A DNA stretch of 64,000 bases from Mycobacterium senriense (GTDB taxonomy: Bacteria; Actinomycetota; Actinomycetes; Mycobacteriales; Mycobacteriaceae): assembly GCF_019668465.1 (NCBI RefSeq), contig NZ_AP024828.1:4960001-5024000 (forward strand), in the 5' to 3' direction. The notes beneath the pieces are model-generated. The model did not search any database and had not been told where the DNA came from. It was given only the letters and a program-made list of their open reading frames with translations. The position numbers and the translations under genes are program-made. Shown piece by piece: positions 19,793 through 28,646 of the stretch (the stretch's first letter is position 1; every line of letters begins with the position of its first letter).

Positions 19793-20249
19793 GGGGCCTC
19801 CCTTGTTGGGCTTCTATATGTCGTGCGGTGACGACCGGTCGGGTCGGTCCGGGAAGCAGCGGCGGAGACACCACACCACTAGCAAAAAAGCCCTGCACAA
19901 GCAGGGCCCAATGCCGACCGATCGCGGCTGGAAACTAGTCGAGCCGCCCGCGTTGCCCGCGGAACAGGCATCCGCGATGCCTGTGACCGGACCGCTGAAC
20001 CTTGGAAGATCCGCTCAGGGATTTCGTCGGCGCGCGGTGGGAGTGGGACTCCACTTAACTGTTCCTGGCATTCGCCGGGATGGTCGCAGCCGCCAGTTTA
20101 GCAGCCTTGAGGTGGCTTTTAGCACTTCGACCGGGCGACCGCGCTGCAACGGGGGTCAACGCGGCCCGAAAAGCGGTCCCAAACTCGTGCCCGCCACACT
20201 TAGCGCTTCAACAAGCTTTTCACGGATTGAGGGCATATCCTCGCGGTCT
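19793..20249. promoter_or_regulatory. infC leader / lysX divergent intergenic region
   Basis: This 457-base region separates infC and lysX. On the minus strand it holds the structured infC leader (hairpin 19964-19984, attenuator 19884-19907, ribosome binding site at 19797-19804). On the plus strand a TATCCT hexamer at 20236-20241 lies eight bases before GTG 20250 and may be the -10 box of a leaderless lysX transcript. An open frame crosses the whole region in the lysX frame, but much of it looks non-coding. Confidence 0.7.
19884..19907 (-). terminator. Intrinsic terminator (attenuator) in the infC leader
   Basis: On the minus strand GCCCTGC-TTGT-GCAGGGC is followed directly by six T residues. 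It stands 92 bases upstream of the infC start. As lysX is divergent, no upstream minus-strand gene is there to be terminated, so this should be a conditional terminator in the infC leader. A second hairpin with 9-base arms (ACAGGCATC, loop CGC) lies further upstream at 19964-19984. Confidence 0.85.
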
Positions 20250-23200
20250 GTGACACTCGCATCTCCTCGATCGGGGCCGCGATTGGGGCCCGACGGCCGG
20301 TCGAACTCGCGGTACCGCTGGGTGCCGGCGGCGGCCGGATGGACCGTTGGCGTCATCGCCACCGTATCGCTGCTCGGAAGCGTGTCCCCGCTGATCAGGT
20401 ACCTGATCAAGGTCCCCCGCGAGTTCATCAACAACTATCTGTTCAACTTTCCGGACACCAGCATCGCGTGGTCGTTCATCCTGGCCCTGCTGGCCGCGGC
20501 GCTGACCGCCCGCAAGCGCATCGCCTGGCTGCTGTTGCTGGCCAACATGATCCTGGCCGCCGCGCTGAACGCCGCCGACATCGCCGCGGGCGACAACACC
20601 GCCGCCGAGATCTTCGGCGAAAACCTCGGGTTCGCCGTACACATCGTGGCGATCGTCCTGTTGGTGCTGGCCTACCGGGAGTTCTGGGCCAAGGTGCGCA
20701 GGGGCGCGCTGGTCAAGGCGGCCGCGGTGCTGGTCGCGGGCGACGTGGTCGGGATCCTGGTGTCCTGGGGTCTGGTCGAGTTGTTCCCGGGAACGCTGGC
20801 GCGCCCGGACCGCCTGCCGTATGTGGCCAACCGGGTGGTCGGGTTCGCCTTGGCGGACCCGGACCTGTTCACCGGCCGGCCGCACGTGTTCCTCAACGCG
20901 ATCTTCGGGTTGTTCGGTGCGCTGGCGCTGATCCTGGCGACGATCGTGCTCTTCCAGTCCCAGCGCGCGGAGAACGCGCTGACCGGCGAGGACGAATCGG
21001 CGATCCGCGGGCTGCTCGAGCTGTACGGCAAGAACGACTCGCTGGGTTACTTCGCCACCCGCCGCGACAAGTCGGTGGTGTTCGCTCAGAGCGGGCGCGC
21101 CGCCATCACCTACCGGGTCGAGATCGGCGTGTGCCTGGCCAGCGGCGACCCGATCGGTGATCCTCGGGCCTGGGGCCAGGCCGTCGACGCCTGGCTGAGT
21201 CTGTGCCAGACCTACGGCTGGGCGCCCGGCGTGATGGGCGCCAGCACCCAGGGCGCGCGGGCGTACCGCGAAAGCGGCCTTAACGCGCTCGAGCTCGGCG
21301 ACGAGGCCATCCTGCGGACTTCCGATTTCAAGCTGTCCGGCCCCGACATGCGCGGGGTCCGTCAGGCCGTGACCCGGGCCCGCCGGGCGGGGCTGACCGT
21401 GCGGATCCGGCGCCACCGCGACATCGCCGCCGACGCGATGGCCGACATCATCGAACGCGCCGACGCCTGGCGGGACACCCAGACCGAGCGCGGCTTTTCC
21501 ATGGCGCTGGGCCGGCTCGGCGACCCCGCCGACGGGGACTGCCTGCTGGTCGAAGCGCTGGACCGGGACGGCAGCGTCGTGGCGATGCTGTCGCTGGTTC
21601 CGTGGGGCACCACCGGCGTTTCCCTGGACCTGATGCGCCGTTCGCCACAGTCCCCCAACGGCACCATCGAGCTGATGGTCAGCGACCTGGCGCTCAACGC
21701 CGAAACCCTCGGCATCACCCGCATTTCACTGAACTTCGCGATGTTCCGCTCGGCGTTCGAACAGGGCGCCCAGCTCGGCGCCGGTCCCGTCGCCCGACTG
21801 TGGCGGGGACTGTTGCTGTTCTTCTCGCGGTGGTGGCAGCTGGAGACCCTGTACCGCTCGAACATGAAGTACCAGCCCGACTGGGTGCCGCGGTACGCCT
21901 GCTACGAGGACGCCCGGCTGATTCCGCGGGTCGGCGTCGCCTCGGCGCTCGCCGAGGGGTTCCTGGTGTTGCCGTTCGGCCGGCGCAAGACGCACACCGG
22001 CCACTACCCGGCCGTCCCGCCGCGATTGGCGGAGTCCGGACTGCTGCATCACGACGGCAGCGCCCCGGACGTCAGCGGGCTACGGGAGCGTCGCGAAACC
22101 GCCGACGAAGAGGAGACCAGGTCTCGGCTGCCCGAACAGGTGCGGGTGCGGCTGGCCAAGCTGAAGATATTGCAGCGCAACGGCATCGATGCGTATCCGG
22201 TCGGAACCCCGCCCAGCCACACCGTGGCCGGCGCGCTCGACGCGGATGACCGGGACACCATCACCGTCTCGGGCAGGATCTTGCGGATCCGCGACTACGG
22301 CGGCGTGCTGTTCGCCCAGCTGCGCGACTGGTCGGGGGAAATGCAAGTGCTGCTTGACAATTCGCAGCTGCAGCAGGGACGGACCGCCGACTTCACCGCG
22401 GCCATCGACCTGGGCGACCTGGTCGAGGTGTCCGGGCACATGGGCTTTTCCAAGAAGGGAACCCGCTCGCTGATCGTCGCCGACTGGCGGATGATCGGAA
22501 AGTGCCTGCGGCCGTTGCCGAACAAGTGGAAGGGGCTGACCGACCCGGAGGCGCGGGTGCGGACCCGCTACGTCGACCTGGCCGTCAATCCCGAGTCGCG
22601 GGAGTTGATCAAGGCGCGCAGCGAGGTGTTGCGCTCGGTCCGGCAGACGCTGTTCGCCAAGGACTTCATCGAGGTCGAGACCCCGATCCTGCAGCAGATC
22701 CACGGCGGAGCCACCGCCCGCCCCTTCGTAACCCACATCAACACCTACGACCTGGACCTGTTCCTGCGCATCGCGCCGGAGCTCTACCTGAAGCGGCTGT
22801 GCGTCGGCGGCGTGGAGCGGGTCTTCGAATTGGGCCGGGCTTTCCGCAACGAGGGTGTGGACTTCAGCCACAACCCGGAATTCACCCTGCTCGAGGCCTA
22901 CCAGGCCCACGCCGACTACAAGGTGTGGATCGACGGATGCCGCGAGCTCATCCAGAACGCCGCCCAGGCCGCGCACGGCGAACAGGTCGTGCTGCGGCCC
23001 GGCGCCGACGGCCGGCTGGAACCGGTCGACATCTCCGGGGTCTGGGCGGTCAAGACGGTCCATGACGCCGTGTCCGAGGCGCTCGGCGAGCACATCGATC
23101 CCGCGACGTCGCTGTCCGCCCTGCGCAAGCTGTCCGATGCCGCGCACATCCCGTATCGGGCGCAGTGGGATGCGGGCGCGGTGGTGCTGGAGCTGTACGA

Positions 23201-23582
23201 GCATCTGGTCGAGGACCGGACCGAGGAGCCGACCTTCTATATCGACTTCCCGACCTCGGTGTCCCCGCTGACGCGGCCGCACCGCAGCCAGCCGGGCGTC
23301 GCCGAGCGGTGGGACCTGGTGGCGTGGGGTGTCGAGCTGGCCACCGCCTACAGCGAGCTCACCGATCCGGTGGAGCAGCGGCGCCGGCTGCAGGAGCAGT
23401 CGCTGTTAGCTGCCGGCGGGGATCCCGAGGCGATGGAGCTCGACGAGGACTTCCTGCAGGCGATGGAATACGCGATGCCGCCCACCGGTGGCCTGGGAAT
23501 GGGCATCGATCGGCTCGTCATGCTCATAACGGGCCGCAGCATCCGCGAAACGTTGCCATTTCCGCTGGCCAAGCCGCATTAG
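20250..23582 (+). CDS. lysX: Lysylphosphatidylglycerol synthetase / lysyl-tRNA synthetase fusion
   Basis: LysX makes lysyl-tRNA and transfers the lysine to phosphatidylglycerol, reducing membrane negative charge and giving resistance to cationic peptides. The N-terminal half has about six to seven membrane helices followed by the MprF-type synthase domain (DLYGK-like block to [17 protein letters not shown]). The C-terminal half is a class II LysRS with an OB-fold anticodon domain, motif 2 ([14 protein letters not shown]) and motif 3 ([12 protein letters not shown]). I use the GTG at 20250 (1110 residues). GTG 20043 would match the longer M. tuberculosis annotation, but as I remember that protein the intervening residues are not conserved. 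Confidence 0.93.
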   Translation: MTLASPRSGPRLGPDGRSNSRYRWVPAAAGWTVGVIATVSLLGSVSPLIRYLIKVPREFINNYLFNFPDTSIAWSFILALLAAALTARKRIAWLLLLANMILAAALNAADIAAGDNTAAEIFGENLGFAVHIVAIVLLVLAYREFWAKVRRGALVKAAAVLVAGDVVGILVSWGLVELFPGTLARPDRLPYVANRVVGFALADPDLFTGRPHVFLNAIFGLFGALALILATIVLFQSQRAENALTGEDESAIRGLLELYGKNDSLGYFATRRDKSVVFAQSGRAAITYRVEIGVCLASGDPIGDPRAWGQAVDAWLSLCQTYGWAPGVMGASTQGARAYRESGLNALELGDEAILRTSDFKLSGPDMRGVRQAVTRARRAGLTVRIRRHRDIAADAMADIIERADAWRDTQTERGFSMALGRLGDPADGDCLLVEALDRDGSVVAMLSLVPWGTTGVSLDLMRRSPQSPNGTIELMVSDLALNAETLGITRISLNFAMFRSAFEQGAQLGAGPVARLWRGLLLFFSRWWQLETLYRSNMKYQPDWVPRYACYEDARLIPRVGVASALAEGFLVLPFGRRKTHTGHYPAVPPRLAESGLLHHDGSAPDVSGLRERRETADEEETRSRLPEQVRVRLAKLKILQRNGIDAYPVGTPPSHTVAGALDADDRDTITVSGRILRIRDYGGVLFAQLRDWSGEMQVLLDNSQLQQGRTADFTAAIDLGDLVEVSGHMGFSKKGTRSLIVADWRMIGKCLRPLPNKWKGLTDPEARVRTRYVDLAVNPESRELIKARSEVLRSVRQTLFAKDFIEVETPILQQIHGGATARPFVTHINTYDLDLFLRIAPELYLKRLCVGGVERVFELGRAFRNEGVDFSHNPEFTLLEAYQAHADYKVWIDGCRELIQNAAQAAHGEQVVLRPGADGRLEPVDISGVWAVKTVHDAVSEALGEHIDPATSLSALRKLSDAAHIPYRAQWDAGAVVLELYEHLVEDRTEEPTFYIDFPTSVSPLTRPHRSQPGVAERWDLVAWGVELATAYSELTDPVEQRRRLQEQSLLAAGGDPEAMELDEDFLQAMEYAMPPTGGLGMGIDRLVMLITGRSIRETLPFPLAKPH

Positions 23583-23659
23583 CCCAGGCCCCGACCGCCC
23601 GGAAAGCCCTGAGCGAACATTAGGTGAATATGTTCCAGGCCGGTTACCGATAGATCACA

Positions 23660-25144
23660 ATGAGTCACGTGACAGCCCCGACGGACAGCGCTCCCGCGCA
23701 GTTCCTGGCAAGTAGCCACACCTCTTTGATGCATGGCTGGGTGCCGGCGACGATCCAGGTGCTCGCGGCCGTGGTGCTGACATTGGCGGTCGGCTGGCGG
23801 TCGCGCCGCTGGCGCACGGTGTGGATGCCGGCCGCCGCGCTGGCCGGCGGGGTCACGGCCTACCTGACGCACTGGTACATCGTCGACCGCGGGCTCTCCG
23901 ACGACCCCGCCCCGGCCGCCCTGTGGCTCTGGGTCACGCTGACCGGCATGGCGGCGGCGGTGCTGGTGCTGGGCTGGAGCACCGCGCGCCGCTGGCGGCG
24001 CGGCGCCGCGGTGCTGGCCGTGCCGCTGTGCGTGCTCAGCACCGCGCTGATGCTCAACGTCTGGGTGGGCTACTTCCCCACCGTGCAGTCGGCGTGGAGC
24101 CAGCTGACGTCGGGCCCGCTGCCCGATCAAACCGATCGGGCCACCGTTACCGCGATGGCCGCCCGCCGAATCCGGCCACCGCACGGCACGGTGGTGCCGG
24201 TGGCGATCCCCTCGGATGGATCGCACTTCAAACACCGCGGTGAGCTGGTCTACCTGCCGCCCGAATGGTTCGCGACCACCCCACCTCCGCCGTTGCCGAC
24301 CGTGATGATGATCGGCGGGCAGTTCAACACGCCGGCGGACTGGACGCGTGCGGGCAACGCGGTCAAGACGATCGACGATTTCGCCGCCGCGCATGACGGC
24401 AAGGCGCCGGTGCTGGTGTTCGTGGATTCCGGCGGCGCCTTCAACAACGACACCGAATGCGTCAACGGGGTTCGGGGCAACGCGGCCGACCACCTGACCA
24501 AAGATGTTGTGCCGTTTATGATTTCGAGTTTCGGGGTCAGCCCGCACCGGGCCAACTGGGGCGTAGCGGGCTGGTCCATGGGCGGGACCTGCGCGGTGGA
24601 CCTGACCGTCATGCACCCCGACATGTTCAGCGCGTTCGTCGACGTGGCAGGCGATTTCTTCCCGAACGCCGGCACCAAGTCCCAAACCATCGCCAGGCTG
24701 TTCGGCGGAAACGCCGACGCCTGGGCGACTTTCGATCCGACGACGGTGATCAACCGGCACGGCCCTTACCGCGACGTGGCCGGCTGGTTCGCGATCTCGT
24801 CCGACGGCCCGCCCAGCCCACGCCGCGACCTCCAGCTCAGCGACAGCGGCGCCATCCGGCTCGCCGGACGCGAGGCGGCCGCCAATCCCGGCAACCAGAC
24901 CGCCGCCGCCTATTCGCTGTGTGCGCTCGGCCGCTCCGCGGGAATCGACTGCGCGGTGGTGCCGCAGCCCGGCAAGCACGACTGGCCCTTCGCGGACCGC
25001 GTGTTCGCGGCCTCGCTGCCCTGGCTCGCCGGGGAGCTCGGCACCCCGGGAATTCCGCGGACGCCGCTGCCCACCGCGTCCGCGCCCACCGTGGGTGCCC
25101 CGGTGGTCGTCCCGGCCGAGCGTTCCAACACCGCCAAGCGATAG
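23660..25144 (+). CDS. Membrane-anchored alpha/beta-hydrolase esterase (Rv1639c-like)
   Basis: The 494-residue protein has four N-terminal membrane helices (about 25-150) and then an esterase D/antigen-85-type alpha/beta-hydrolase domain facing the periplasm. The nucleophile elbow is GWSMGGT and the catalytic histidine lies in GKHDWPFA; an acid residue is expected near PGNQTAA. Together with a GQFNTPADW oxyanion region this suggests an acyl hydrolase or acyltransferase on a cell-envelope lipid. It lies 77 bases downstream of lysX on the same strand, as in M. tuberculosis. The substrate is unknown. Confidence 0.85.
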   Translation: MSHVTAPTDSAPAQFLASSHTSLMHGWVPATIQVLAAVVLTLAVGWRSRRWRTVWMPAAALAGGVTAYLTHWYIVDRGLSDDPAPAALWLWVTLTGMAAAVLVLGWSTARRWRRGAAVLAVPLCVLSTALMLNVWVGYFPTVQSAWSQLTSGPLPDQTDRATVTAMAARRIRPPHGTVVPVAIPSDGSHFKHRGELVYLPPEWFATTPPPPLPTVMMIGGQFNTPADWTRAGNAVKTIDDFAAAHDGKAPVLVFVDSGGAFNNDTECVNGVRGNAADHLTKDVVPFMISSFGVSPHRANWGVAGWSMGGTCAVDLTVMHPDMFSAFVDVAGDFFPNAGTKSQTIARLFGGNADAWATFDPTTVINRHGPYRDVAGWFAISSDGPPSPRRDLQLSDSGAIRLAGREAAANPGNQTAAAYSLCALGRSAGIDCAVVPQPGKHDWPFADRVFAASLPWLAGELGTPGIPRTPLPTASAPTVGAPVVVPAERSNTAKR

Positions 25145-25149
25145 CGCCC

Positions 25150-25569
25150 GTGCTGTCCGTCGCGCGGGTTCGGCGCGCCGTTTTCGCGCGGCACTGCCAT
25201 CCGTTCAGCGCATGGACCCGGTGGGCCAGCACGCCGCTGATCCTGATCCCGGTCTGGACGCGGCGACGGGCCCACGCGGCGTGGATTGCGTTGTGGCTGG
25301 CCGTGAATCCCGTGGTCTTCGGCAAGCCGGCGCATCACCGCGCATGGTCGACGCGGGCGATGCTGGGCGAAGAGCTGTGGATCAGCCGTCGACCCCGCGA
25401 CGCGGCGATGGTGGTCAGCGCGGCGACGTCGGCGGCCGCGCTGGTGGCGCTGGTCGCCGCGCGCCGGCATCGGCTGCACCCGGCGCTGATCGCCGTCGTG
25501 GTGCAGATGGCGCTCACGCTGGTGTACTGGCAACAGATGGTCCGGTACTTCGAGCGCCGATCGCGCTAG
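25150..25569 (+). CDS. DUF6653 family small membrane protein
   Basis: The GTG at 25150, five bases after the esterase stop, opens a 139-residue protein. It has the DUF6653 pattern: an ARHCHPFSAWTRW start, a helix pair, AVNPVVFGKP and a W/Y-rich C-terminal helix ending in VYWQQMVRYFE. Three to four short membrane helices are expected. Tight spacing suggests one transcript with the upstream esterase. Function is unknown. Confidence 0.72.
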   Translation: MLSVARVRRAVFARHCHPFSAWTRWASTPLILIPVWTRRRAHAAWIALWLAVNPVVFGKPAHHRAWSTRAMLGEELWISRRPRDAAMVVSAATSAAALVALVAARRHRLHPALIAVVVQMALTLVYWQQMVRYFERRSR

Positions 25570-25646
25570 CGGGCTAGGGCTCCGTCTGCGACCTCCGCCC
25601 CTCGTGCGGAACGCAAACGCTCGAATCGATACGCACTCTACGGTGA

Positions 25647-25666
25647 TCCGATATCCACGTATCGGA
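25647..25666. promoter_or_regulatory. Probable TetR operator
   Basis: TCCGATA-N6-TATCGGA is a perfect inverted repeat 26 bases upstream of the favoured TetR-family start. It overlaps the expected -35 region of the promoter whose -10 box is TATATT at 25679-25684. Such placement is typical of TetR autorepression. Confidence 0.75.
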
Positions 25667-25678
25667 ATGCGGTGCGGG

Positions 25679-25695
25679 TATATTGTCCGGCCGTG
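25679..25695 (+). promoter_or_regulatory. Candidate leaderless promoter of the TetR gene
   Basis: TATATT at 25679-25684 is followed after eight bases by GTG at 25693. That is the spacing expected if transcription starts on the GTG itself, a common arrangement in mycobacteria. No Shine-Dalgarno sequence is seen. Confidence 0.6.
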
Positions 25696-26340
25696 GGATC
25701 CACCCGGCTGTTTCCGTATGACCCGCCCCCGCCAGCAGGGCCCTCCCCCAAGGAGCGAATTCGCGACGCCGCGCTGAGCTGCTTTGCTGTTCGCGGCATC
25801 GCCGCCACGACGCTGCGCGCGATCGCGGAGACCGCGGAGGTTTCGATTGGGCTGGTGCAGCACCACTTTCGTACCAAGGCCGCGCTAGCCGCCGCAGTCG
25901 ATCAGTACGTCCTGCAGGTGGTAAGCGAGGCTTTGGAACCCACAACGTTGCCCGACCCCCCCTCCGACGGGCTCAACGCGGCCGGGCGCCAACTGACAGC
26001 ACTTATGGTCGAACGACCCGACGTGATGACCTATCTCGGTCGCGCGCTTGCCGAGGGCGGCGCATTGGGTTCGGTAATCTTCACCGGGCTGTTGGGGATC
26101 AGCACGGCCCAGCGCGATGAGTTCTCCCGACGGAACAACATCCACCCCGACCTCGATCCCGATTGGGCTGCGCTCAACCCGCTGATCCTGCGTGTCGGCG
26201 CGATCATTCTGCATCCGTACATCGAGCTATACCTGCGGGAATCTTTCTTTACCGAGCCGCAATTGCGCCGCTGGGATGCAGCCGTCACCAACCTCATACG
26301 GCACGGGCAATTCCTCGACGAATCGACACCTCGGCGTTGA
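25693..26340 (+). CDS. TetR-family transcriptional regulator
   Basis: The protein has a TetR DNA-binding domain: KERIRDAALSCFAVRGIAAT with recognition helix SIGLVQHHFRTK. A helical ligand-binding domain of about 150 residues follows. A start at GTG 25693 (215 residues) fits the -10 box; GTG 25672 would add seven residues. It precedes the MoeY-like and c-di-GMP genes on the same strand. In M. tuberculosis Rv1353c (TetR), Rv1354c (GGDEF-EAL) and Rv1355c (MoeY) sit together, so this looks like the same functional set, rearranged. The inducer is unknown. Confidence 0.88.
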   Translation: MGSTRLFPYDPPPPAGPSPKERIRDAALSCFAVRGIAATTLRAIAETAEVSIGLVQHHFRTKAALAAAVDQYVLQVVSEALEPTTLPDPPSDGLNAAGRQLTALMVERPDVMTYLGRALAEGGALGSVIFTGLLGISTAQRDEFSRRNNIHPDLDPDWAALNPLILRVGAIILHPYIELYLRESFFTEPQLRRWDAAVTNLIRHGQFLDESTPRR

Positions 26341-26407
26341 TCTTGCGCTACACAAACCGGCTCAAACCCGGTCCGGCTCGCCGCCCAGGTGCTATACACA
26401 TAGCACC

Positions 26408-28534
26408 ATGGATGAGCCCGGCGTAATCGCCTACACCGCGGAGATTCTCGACGCTGCTGAGGCGCACGGCGAGTTGGTGTTGCGGCGATTACACGCCGAT
26501 CCCAGCGTGGAGTTCATCGACCGGCTCGATGCACAGACAGCCAACCTGCGTAGCCTGCGGCCCAGCCCGCATCCTGAGCTTCTGACAGAGCCCGGCCGCT
26601 GGGCCTACTACCCGTGGCGGCGCGCGGTTGTGGCGGTGCTGGGCCCGCGCGGATATCGCGCTGTACGCCTGGACCGCAATCGCAATAACATAACTCCGGC
26701 GGAACAGGACCGGCTGAGCGCACTGCGCGTCGGCGTTGCCGGTCTCAGCGTCGGCCACGTCATCGCGCACACCGTGGCGGCCCAGGGATTGTGTGGCCGC
26801 CTTCGGCTGGCTGACTTTGATCATCTCGAGCTATCGAACCTGAATCGGGTGCCTGCCAGCGTGTTCGACCTTGGCGTCAATAAAGCTTGCGTGGCGGCGC
26901 GCAGGATCGCCGAGCTCGACCCGTACCTACCGGTGGAGGTGTTTGACGCCGGACTGACCTTCGATACCGTCGACGCATTTTTGGACGGGCTCGACATCGT
27001 CATCGAAGAATGCGATTCACTGGATATGAAGGCGGTCTTGCGGGAAGGCGCCCGCAGCCGTCGCATTCCGGTGTTGATGGCGACCAGCGATCGCGGCCTG
27101 ATCGATGTGGAGCGTTTCGATCAACAGCCTCACCGACCGATTCTGCATGGTCTGCTCGGCGACCTCGACATCGGATTATTGCCCGGCATGAGCAGCCGCG
27201 AGAAGGTCCCCCACATCCTGCGTCACCTTGAGGCCGAACGTCTTTCACCCCGGACGGCTGCCTCATTGTTAGAGATCGACCGCACGGTGTCGACCTGGCC
27301 GCAGGTGGCCTCGGATGTCGTGCTGGGGGCGTCGGCGTTGGCCGAGGGCGTGCGCAGAATTGGGCTCGGCGAAGAGCTTCGCTCGGGCCGTACTCGCATC
27401 GACATCGGCTGGGCGCTCGACCAACTCCGTGACCCCGACATGGCCAGGCACCACCCCGCGCCGGTAGACCATCCCGAGCCACCGGAACTACCCGGGATCG
27501 CCGGAGTCGTCGCCGCCGCGGCGATCCGCGCACCTTCCGGGGGAAACGTTCAGCCCTGGTGTGTCCAAGCCGGACCTACCGAGATCACCATCGATATTGC
27601 CGCGCAACACACGTCGACAATGGACGTCGGATTCCGGGGCAGCGCTGTCGCAGTGGGGGCTGCCCTCTTGAACGCCAGGATCGCCGCCGCGGCTCACCAC
27701 GTTCTGGGCCCCGTCAGCCTCACCGAAATTGGCAACGGATCGCCGCTGCGCGCCACACTGAAATTGAGCGACGGCACCGACCCCGACCTTGCCGATCTCT
27801 ATCAACCGATGCTCGAGCGCGAAACCAACCGCCACCATGGCAGCCCCCGGCCGATCGGCGCCGCCACTATCGAGGCGCTGCGCGCCGCGGCGAAACGGGA
27901 AGGCGCGCATTTACACCTCATCACCGACAGAGACGACATCGCGCATGCGGCAACAATTCTTGCCGCGTCCGACCGCACCCGCTACCTGACGCCGCAGCTG
28001 CACAAAGAGATGGTCTCCGAACTGCGCTGGCCCGGTGATGCCGACCCCGACACCGGCATCGACGTGCGCAGTCTGGAACTCGACACCGGAGATCTGGCGA
28101 TGCTCGATATCCTGCGCCGCACCGACGTCATGACCCATTTGGCCCAATGGAACGCCGGCAGCGCCCTCGGTGAAGACGCCCGGGACCGGGTATTAGCCAG
28201 TTCTGCGCTGGCCGCGGTCTCCGTACCGGGACAGGACCTTCGCGACTACGCCAGGGGAGGAGCGGCTGTTGAGTTGGTCTGGATCATTGCGCAGCGGCAA
28301 GGGCTTTCCGTGCAGCCGGTCTCGCCGGTCTTCCTGTACGCCCACAACCAAACCGAATTCGGCGAGCTGTCAACCCAATTCGCGAATGAGCTAAAGCAAT
28401 TGCAGCGCGACTTCCGAAGTTTGGCAGGCATACCTTCCGAACATTCCGCGGTGCTGGTACTCCGGTTCACTGCCGGTCCACCGGCATCGGTACCAAGCCG
28501 CCGCAATTTTGACCGCGGACGGGTGCTTCGTTGA
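26408..28534 (+). CDS. ThiF/E1-like plus nitroreductase fusion protein (MoeY/Rv1355c-like)
   Basis: The 708-residue protein has an N-terminal E1/ThiF-type adenylation domain (about 95-340). Its nucleotide loop is GVAGLSVG (109-116), with the acidic end of strand 2 at ADFDH, Asn144/Arg147 and Lys159. The C-terminal half (about 355-700) is nitroreductase-like, starting with the FMN-binding stretch AAIRAPSGGNVQPW. No zinc CxxC pairs or obvious conjugating cysteine are seen in the E1 part. The MoeY name implies a link to molybdopterin that is not shown by the sequence; modification of a small molecule or peptide by adenylation plus flavin redox is equally possible. It lies 67 bases after the TetR gene. 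Confidence 0.82.
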   Translation: MDEPGVIAYTAEILDAAEAHGELVLRRLHADPSVEFIDRLDAQTANLRSLRPSPHPELLTEPGRWAYYPWRRAVVAVLGPRGYRAVRLDRNRNNITPAEQDRLSALRVGVAGLSVGHVIAHTVAAQGLCGRLRLADFDHLELSNLNRVPASVFDLGVNKACVAARRIAELDPYLPVEVFDAGLTFDTVDAFLDGLDIVIEECDSLDMKAVLREGARSRRIPVLMATSDRGLIDVERFDQQPHRPILHGLLGDLDIGLLPGMSSREKVPHILRHLEAERLSPRTAASLLEIDRTVSTWPQVASDVVLGASALAEGVRRIGLGEELRSGRTRIDIGWALDQLRDPDMARHHPAPVDHPEPPELPGIAGVVAAAAIRAPSGGNVQPWCVQAGPTEITIDIAAQHTSTMDVGFRGSAVAVGAALLNARIAAAAHHVLGPVSLTEIGNGSPLRATLKLSDGTDPDLADLYQPMLERETNRHHGSPRPIGAATIEALRAAAKREGAHLHLITDRDDIAHAATILAASDRTRYLTPQLHKEMVSELRWPGDADPDTGIDVRSLELDTGDLAMLDILRRTDVMTHLAQWNAGSALGEDARDRVLASSALAAVSVPGQDLRDYARGGAAVELVWIIAQRQGLSVQPVSPVFLYAHNQTEFGELSTQFANELKQLQRDFRSLAGIPSEHSAVLVLRFTAGPPASVPSRRNFDRGRVLR

Positions 28535-28646
28535 GCGGTCCCCTGCTGATGCACCACTTATGGATTCGGAGTCTGTTTGGCGCGCAGACCCATGACCCAG
28601 TACGCAATGTCGGCGCAGCCCACGACTTGAAGCTACGGTAAGGGCA

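Noticed and set aside
23821..24243. Overlapping frames within the esterase gene and similar shadows elsewhere
   Set aside because: Frame shadows with Arg/Ala/Gly-rich translations and no start signals; the esterase motifs fix the true frame.
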